64,000 nucleotides of DNA from Variovorax paradoxus (GTDB lineage Bacteria; Pseudomonadota; Gammaproteobacteria; Burkholderiales; Burkholderiaceae_C): the NCBI RefSeq assembly GCF_029919115.1, contig NZ_CP123990.1, positions 310,001 through 374,000 of the forward strand, written 5' to 3'. Shown here one piece after another: positions 60,173-64,000 of this stretch. How positions within the stretch are numbered: position 1 is the stretch's first letter; the number at the start of each line of letters is the position of its first letter. A program made the position numbers and the translations under genes. The notes under the pieces were generated by a model that was given only the letters and a program-made list of their open reading frames with translations, made no database searches and was not told where the DNA came from.

Positions 60173-62962
60173 ATGACGCGGCGCGCCGATCTCCCCCGGA
60201 CACGCGCGGAGTTTCTCGCCGCCGACGGCGTGCTGCTCGTGGTGCGCGAAACCCCACCTGCGCCTCCTCCCGCCAAAGGCCAGCCCACAGCCGTAGCCGG
60301 CAACCCCATCGAAGGCGACGAGATCCTGCTCGCGGTATGGGACGACGGCAGCGCCTCGGCGCTCAACGGCCACGTCGATCTGGGCACCGGCATACAGACC
60401 GCGCTCGCGCAGATCGTGGCGGAAGAACTCGACCTGGGCATGCCCTGCGTGCGCATGATGCTCGGCGACACCGCGCGCGCGCCCAACCAGGGCGCGACCA
60501 TTGCAAGCGCCTCGATCCAGATCCATTCGCAGCCATTGCGCCTTGCGGCTGCCCAGGCGCGAGCCTGGCTGCTTGCGTGCGCGGCGGAGCATCTGGGCAC
60601 AACCACTGAAGCACTGCAGATTCGCAACGGCGTGGTGCGCATGATCGAGGAGCCCGATCGCCGCGTGACCTACGCCGACCTGGTGGCAGGGCAGCGCACC
60701 GTGCTGCGGCTCGACCCCGGCGCACAACCAAAGAACCCCGCGGACTACCGTATCGTCGGCACGCGCCAGCCGCGCGTGGACATTCCCGCCAAGCTGGCGG
60801 GCGAGAGCGTCTTCGTGCACGACATGCGCGTGCCGGGCATGCTGCACGGCCGCGTGGTGCGCCCGCCATACGCCGGCGCGGACCACGGCGACTTCATCGG
60901 CAACACGCTCGAGTCAGTCGACGAAACATCCATTGCGCACATTCCGGGCATTCGTGCGGTGGTCGTGATCCGCGACTTCGTCGGCATCGTGGCCGAGCGC
61001 GAAGAGCACGCGGAGCAGGCCCTGCGCGAACTGCGCGTGGCGTGGAAGCCCTGGCCCGGCATGCCGGACCTCTCGAACCTGGCGCAGGCCTTGCGCGACA
61101 ACCCGTCGACGCAGCGCCTCTTGGTGGATGAAGGTGACGTCGACGGCGCCCTTGCCGCGGCCGCGCAGCCGATGCACCGCACCTATGTGTGGCCTTATCA
61201 GATGCATGCGTCCATCGGGCCTTCGTGCGCGCTGGCCGATTGGCAGCCGCAGGACGGCAGCGGCACGCAGCTGCGCGTTTGGGCCGGTTCGCAAAATCCG
61301 CACGTGCTGCGTGCCGATCTCGCCAGGCTCATGGGCGTGGACGACGTGCAGGTCGATGTGGTCCGCATGGAAGCAGCGGGCTGCTATGGCCGCAACGGTG
61401 CCGACGACGTGGCCGCCGACGCGGCGCTGCTCGCGCGTGCAGTGGGCGCCCCCGTGCGCGTGCAGCTCACGCGCGAGCAGGAGCATGCCTGGGAGCCCAA
61501 GGGCGCCGCACAGCTCATGGAAGTGGATGGCGGCCTGATGGCCGACGGCCGCATTGCGGCCTACGACTTCGAGACCTCCTATCCATCGAACGGCGCACCC
61601 ACGCTCGCGCTGCTTCTTACACGCACCATCGAGCCGGTGGCGCAGGCCTTCGAGATGGGCGACCGCACGGCGCGCCCGCCCTACGGCTACGACAACCTTC
61701 GCGTGAAGGTCAACGACATGGCGCCGATCGTGCGGGCCTCATGGCTGCGCGGGGTGTCGGCGCTGCCGAGTTCGTTCGCGCACGAGTCGTACATCGACGA
61801 GCTTGCCACCGCGGCGGGCGTCGACCCGGTTCAGTTCCGCCTGCGCCACCTGAACGACCCGCGTGCCGTCGAGCTGGTGCAGGCCACCGCGCAGAAGGCG
61901 GGCTGGCGCATGCGTACCGGCCCGCAGGAAAACGCCGACGGCGGGCTTGGCGCGGGCGGCGACATTCTCTTCGGCCAGGGTTTTGCGTATGCACGCTACA
62001 TCCACAGCAAGTGGCCCGGCTTCGGCGCCGCATGGGCCGCGTGGGTGGCCGATGTCGAGGTGAACCGCAAGACCGGCGAAGTGCATGTGCGCCGCGTGGT
62101 GGTGGGCCACGACGCGGGGCTGATGATCAACCCCGCGGGCGTCGAGCACCAGGTGCATGGCAACGTGATCCAGACCACGAGCCGCGCATTGAAGGAAGAG
62201 GTGCAGTTCGCACCGCCGCAGCAAGGCGAAGGCTCTAACGGTGGCGCGCAGCTGCCGGGTGTGTTGCCCACCGGCGTGGTCGCCAGCCGCGAGTGGGGGA
62301 GCTACCCGATCATCAGCTTCCGCGAAGTGCCGGTGATCGAGGTCATGCACATGCCGCGGCCCGGCGAGCCTTCGCTGGGTGCGGGCGAATCGTCTTCGGT
62401 GCCGGGGACTGCGGCCATTGCGAATGCGATTTTCGACGCGACGGGAGTGAGGTTCCGTGAGCCGCCGTTCACGCCGGAGAAGGTGCTGGCCGAACTGAAC
62501 CGGGTTTTGCTCCCTCCCCTTCCGGGGGAGGGCGGGGGTGGGGGCGAGCGGCGCTCGAAGGGTGACGCTGCCGTGCCCCCATCCCAACCTTCCCCCGGAA
62601 GGGGAAGGGGCAATGCACCTTGGCCTCGGCGCAAGGGCCTCTTCGCCACCGGCGCCGTCCCCCGGAAGGGGAAGGGGCAATGCACCTTGGCCTCGGCGCA
62701 AGGGCCTCTTCGCCACCGGCGCCGCCCTCTTCATCGGCGGCATCGGCCTCGTCGCCGGCCTGCTCGGCTGGCGCTCCGCCATCGCCCCCGTTTCGCTCAG
62801 CGCCCCGGTCTACAGCGAAGCCACCATCGAACGCGGCCGCGTGCTCGCCGCGCTCGGCGATTGCGCCGTGTGCCACACCGAACCGGGCGGCGTGCCCAAT
62901 GCGGGTGGCCGTGCGATGGAAACGCCCTTCGGCACGCTCTACACCACCAACCTCACGCCTGA
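60173..62962 (+). CDS. nicB: Nicotinate dehydrogenase-like molybdopterin subunit (NicB N-terminal part, frame-disrupted)
   Basis: Residues 1-775 are a molybdopterin-cytosine-dinucleotide hydroxylase subunit: FNGHVDLGTGIQTALAQIVAEELD-like opening (here LNGHVDLGTG), GDTARAPNQGATIAS, and the general-base glutamate in GAGESSSVPG (Glu739). In Pseudomonas NicB this domain continues into a tri-haem cytochrome c. Here an intergenic repeat adds PPLPGEGGGGG... as an in-frame linker, and a 67-bp tandem duplication then shifts the frame. The last 100 or so residues (to 62962) are therefore a meaningless Arg/His-rich frame over the cytochrome gene. It hydroxylates nicotinate to 6-hydroxynicotinate. Alternative start ATG 60155. 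Confidence 0.85.
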   Translation: MTRRADLPRTRAEFLAADGVLLVVRETPPAPPPAKGQPTAVAGNPIEGDEILLAVWDDGSASALNGHVDLGTGIQTALAQIVAEELDLGMPCVRMMLGDTARAPNQGATIASASIQIHSQPLRLAAAQARAWLLACAAEHLGTTTEALQIRNGVVRMIEEPDRRVTYADLVAGQRTVLRLDPGAQPKNPADYRIVGTRQPRVDIPAKLAGESVFVHDMRVPGMLHGRVVRPPYAGADHGDFIGNTLESVDETSIAHIPGIRAVVVIRDFVGIVAEREEHAEQALRELRVAWKPWPGMPDLSNLAQALRDNPSTQRLLVDEGDVDGALAAAAQPMHRTYVWPYQMHASIGPSCALADWQPQDGSGTQLRVWAGSQNPHVLRADLARLMGVDDVQVDVVRMEAAGCYGRNGADDVAADAALLARAVGAPVRVQLTREQEHAWEPKGAAQLMEVDGGLMADGRIAAYDFETSYPSNGAPTLALLLTRTIEPVAQAFEMGDRTARPPYGYDNLRVKVNDMAPIVRASWLRGVSALPSSFAHESYIDELATAAGVDPVQFRLRHLNDPRAVELVQATAQKAGWRMRTGPQENADGGLGAGGDILFGQGFAYARYIHSKWPGFGAAWAAWVADVEVNRKTGEVHVRRVVVGHDAGLMINPAGVEHQVHGNVIQTTSRALKEEVQFAPPQQGEGSNGGAQLPGVLPTGVVASREWGSYPIISFREVPVIEVMHMPRPGEPSLGAGESSSVPGTAAIANAIFDATGVRFREPPFTPEKVLAELNRVLLPPLPGEGGGGGERRSKGDAAVPPSQPSPGRGRGNAPWPRRKGLFATGAVPRKGKGQCTLASAQGPLRHRRRPLHRRHRPRRRPARLALRHRPRFAQRPGLQRSHHRTRPRARRARRLRRVPHRTGRRAQCGWPCDGNALRHALHHQPHA
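62509..62608. repeat. Intergenic-type palindromic repeat inside nicB, copy 3
   Basis: Same family as 45468-45566 and 50271-50370: hairpin CCCTCCCCTTCCGGGGGAGGG at the left and CCTTCCCC-CGGAA-GGGGAAGG at the right, with a different centre. It is read in frame by the molybdopterin gene and overlaps the first unit of the 67-bp duplication. Confidence 0.85.
62591..62724. repeat. Perfect 67-bp tandem duplication
   Basis: Units 62591-62657 and 62658-62724 are identical. Each holds the repeat's right hairpin, a GGGGCAATGC and the codons for NAPWPRRKGLFATGA. 67 is not a multiple of three. The first unit reads NAPWPRR... in the molybdopterin frame, the second in the cytochrome frame; deleting one unit gives a single open frame of 1,253 codons from 60173 to 63998. 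Confidence 0.97.
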
Positions 62963-63998
62963 CGCCGACACCGGCCTGGGCCGTTGGTCATTCAGCGCCT
63001 TCCAGCGCGCGATGCGCGAAGGCGTCTCTCGCGACGGCCATCACCTGTACCCGGCCTTTCCGTACACGGCATTCGCCAAGACGAGCGATGACGACCTGCA
63101 AGCGCTTTATGCGTACTTCATGTCCATGCCCGCGGTGCGCGCCGAAACGCCGAAGGCCGAGCTGAAGTTTCCATTCAGCATGCGGCCGTTGATGGCCGGC
63201 TGGAACGCGCTCTTTCATGACCCGGCACCGCTGCAGCCGGTGGCCACGCAAAGCGCGGAGTGGAACCGCGGCGCCTACCTGGTCAACGGCCTGGGCCACT
63301 GCGGCGCGTGCCATACGCCGCGCAATGCGCTCGGCGCGGAACAAGGCGGCAGCGCGTTCCTTTCGGGCGCAATGATCGACGGCTGGGAAGCGCCCCCGCT
63401 CACCGGCCTTTCAAGATCGGCCGTGCCTTGGGACGCCGACGAGCTCTACCGCTACCTGCGCCAGGGCCACACGCAGCGCCACGGCATTGCAGGCGGCCCC
63501 ATGGCCGAGGTGGTGCGCGAACTGGCGCAGGTGCCCGACGCCGACGTGCGCGCCATGGCCACGTACCTCGCTTCTTTCAACCCGGCGCCCGTGGCACAGC
63601 CGCAAGCCGCGGCGCAGCAGGTTGTCGACACCGCCGCGCGCAGCCAAGGCCGATTGCTCGGCCCCGCGCAGCGCATGTTCGACAGCGCCTGCGCGTCATG
63701 CCACCACGACGGCGACGGCCCCACGCTGCTCGGCGTGAACACGCCGCTTGCGCTGAACAGCAACCTCACGAGCGCACGGCCCGACAACCTGCTGCGCACC
63801 ATTCTCGACGGCGTGCGCGAACCCGCGAGCCGCGACATCGGCTTCATGCCGGCGTTCCGCGAAGCGCTCGACGACCGGCAGATAGCCGAACTCGCCGGCT
63901 ACATGCGCGCACGCTTCGCGCCGCAGGAGCCGGCGTGGACCGACCTGCAGGCGCAGGTGGCACGCGCGCGGGCCGCGTCGGGGCAAACAGGCCGGTGA
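62613..63998 (+). CDS. Tri-haem cytochrome c (NicB C-terminal part, separate frame)
   Basis: 461 residues from ATG 62613 (461 is provisional; the frame is open from 62538). Three haem-binding motifs: CAVCH (Cys84), CGACH (Cys230) and CASCH (Cys360), as in the C-terminal region of NicB and in alcohol/aldehyde dehydrogenase cytochromes. A hydrophobic helix GLFATGAALFIGGIGLVAGLLGW anchors it to the membrane. It takes electrons from the NicA-like Fe-S protein to the respiratory chain, making nicotinate hydroxylation aerobic. The ATG lies in duplication unit 1 and has GGAAGGGG upstream, so the duplication itself may have provided a working start. Confidence 0.85.
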   Translation: MHLGLGARASSPPAPSPGRGRGNAPWPRRKGLFATGAALFIGGIGLVAGLLGWRSAIAPVSLSAPVYSEATIERGRVLAALGDCAVCHTEPGGVPNAGGRAMETPFGTLYTTNLTPDADTGLGRWSFSAFQRAMREGVSRDGHHLYPAFPYTAFAKTSDDDLQALYAYFMSMPAVRAETPKAELKFPFSMRPLMAGWNALFHDPAPLQPVATQSAEWNRGAYLVNGLGHCGACHTPRNALGAEQGGSAFLSGAMIDGWEAPPLTGLSRSAVPWDADELYRYLRQGHTQRHGIAGGPMAEVVRELAQVPDADVRAMATYLASFNPAPVAQPQAAAQQVVDTAARSQGRLLGPAQRMFDSACASCHHDGDGPTLLGVNTPLALNSNLTSARPDNLLRTILDGVREPASRDIGFMPAFREALDDRQIAELAGYMRARFAPQEPAWTDLQAQVARARAASGQTGR

Positions 63999-64000
63999 CG

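Noticed and set aside
62507..62730. CRISPR-like array
   Set aside because: Only two contiguous units with no spacers; it is a tandem duplication.
62725..62962. Real C-terminal domain of the molybdopterin ORF
   Set aside because: After the 67-bp duplication the frame is an Arg/His-rich reading of the cytochrome c gene, whose own frame carries the haem motifs.

Overview
The window is high-GC DNA that is almost entirely coding, with long operons, overlapping ATGA junctions and families of GC-rich intergenic palindromes. Gene content points to a metabolically versatile aerobic beta-proteobacterium of the Comamonadaceae, most likely Variovorax or a close relative. This includes a split metH behind an S-adenosylhomocysteine (SAH) riboswitch, GTP-type PEP carboxykinase, a HutF/HutG histidine pathway, many ABC importers, and LysR, TetR and IclR regulators. 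No rRNA, tRNA, phage, IS transposase or CRISPR was seen. The species assignment is inference.

Layout. (1) 1-5.3 kb: acyl-CoA operon with a dienoyl-CoA-reductase-like SDR, an unusual fusion of an AMP-forming acyl-CoA ligase with an NDP-forming CoA-ligase alpha module, and a thiolase, facing a TetR gene. (2) 5.3-20 kb: mixed housekeeping and envelope genes: SpmAB-like membrane protein, phospholipase D-type lipoprotein, phosphoesterase, LysR with two small genes sharing a promoter motif, pckG, threonine ammonia-lyase, double AAA+ ATPase, S41 protease lipoprotein, nucleoside hydrolase lipoprotein, then recQ on the minus strand. (3) 22.1-35.8 kb: complete histidine utilisation locus, namely NitT-type ABC importer, hutC, hutH, hutU, an IclR regulator, an amino-acid ABC binding protein and permease, hutD, hutI, hutF, hutG. 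Three HutC-type operators are visible. (4) 35.9-42.2 kb: methionine synthase in two separate genes, with an SH3 protein, a LysR gene and a PACE efflux gene between them; the second half has an SAH riboswitch. (5) 42.3-45.5 kb: three-gene membrane glycosylation cluster (GT-C, GT2, GtrA). (6) 45.6-64 kb: nicotinate catabolism cluster.

The nicotinate cluster is the most interesting part. It joins an aerobic entry (exported nicotinamidase; NicA/NicB-type molybdenum hydroxylase with a tri-haem cytochrome c) to the ferredoxin-dependent reductive route known from Eubacterium barkeri (6-hydroxynicotinate reductase, enamidase). It also has its own ferredoxin-NADP reductase, a NicS-like TetR, an ApbE-like UPF0280 protein, two tandem DUF1185 proteins and a branched-chain-type ABC importer. 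Predicted flow: nicotinamide, nicotinate, 6-hydroxynicotinate, 1,4,5,6-tetrahydro-6-oxonicotinate, 2-formylglutarate.

A perfect 67-bp tandem duplication, placed on top of an intergenic-repeat insertion, splits what reads as a single NicB-type molybdopterin-cytochrome fusion gene into two frames. The cluster also carries five copies of a mobile-looking palindromic repeat and one very long hairpin.
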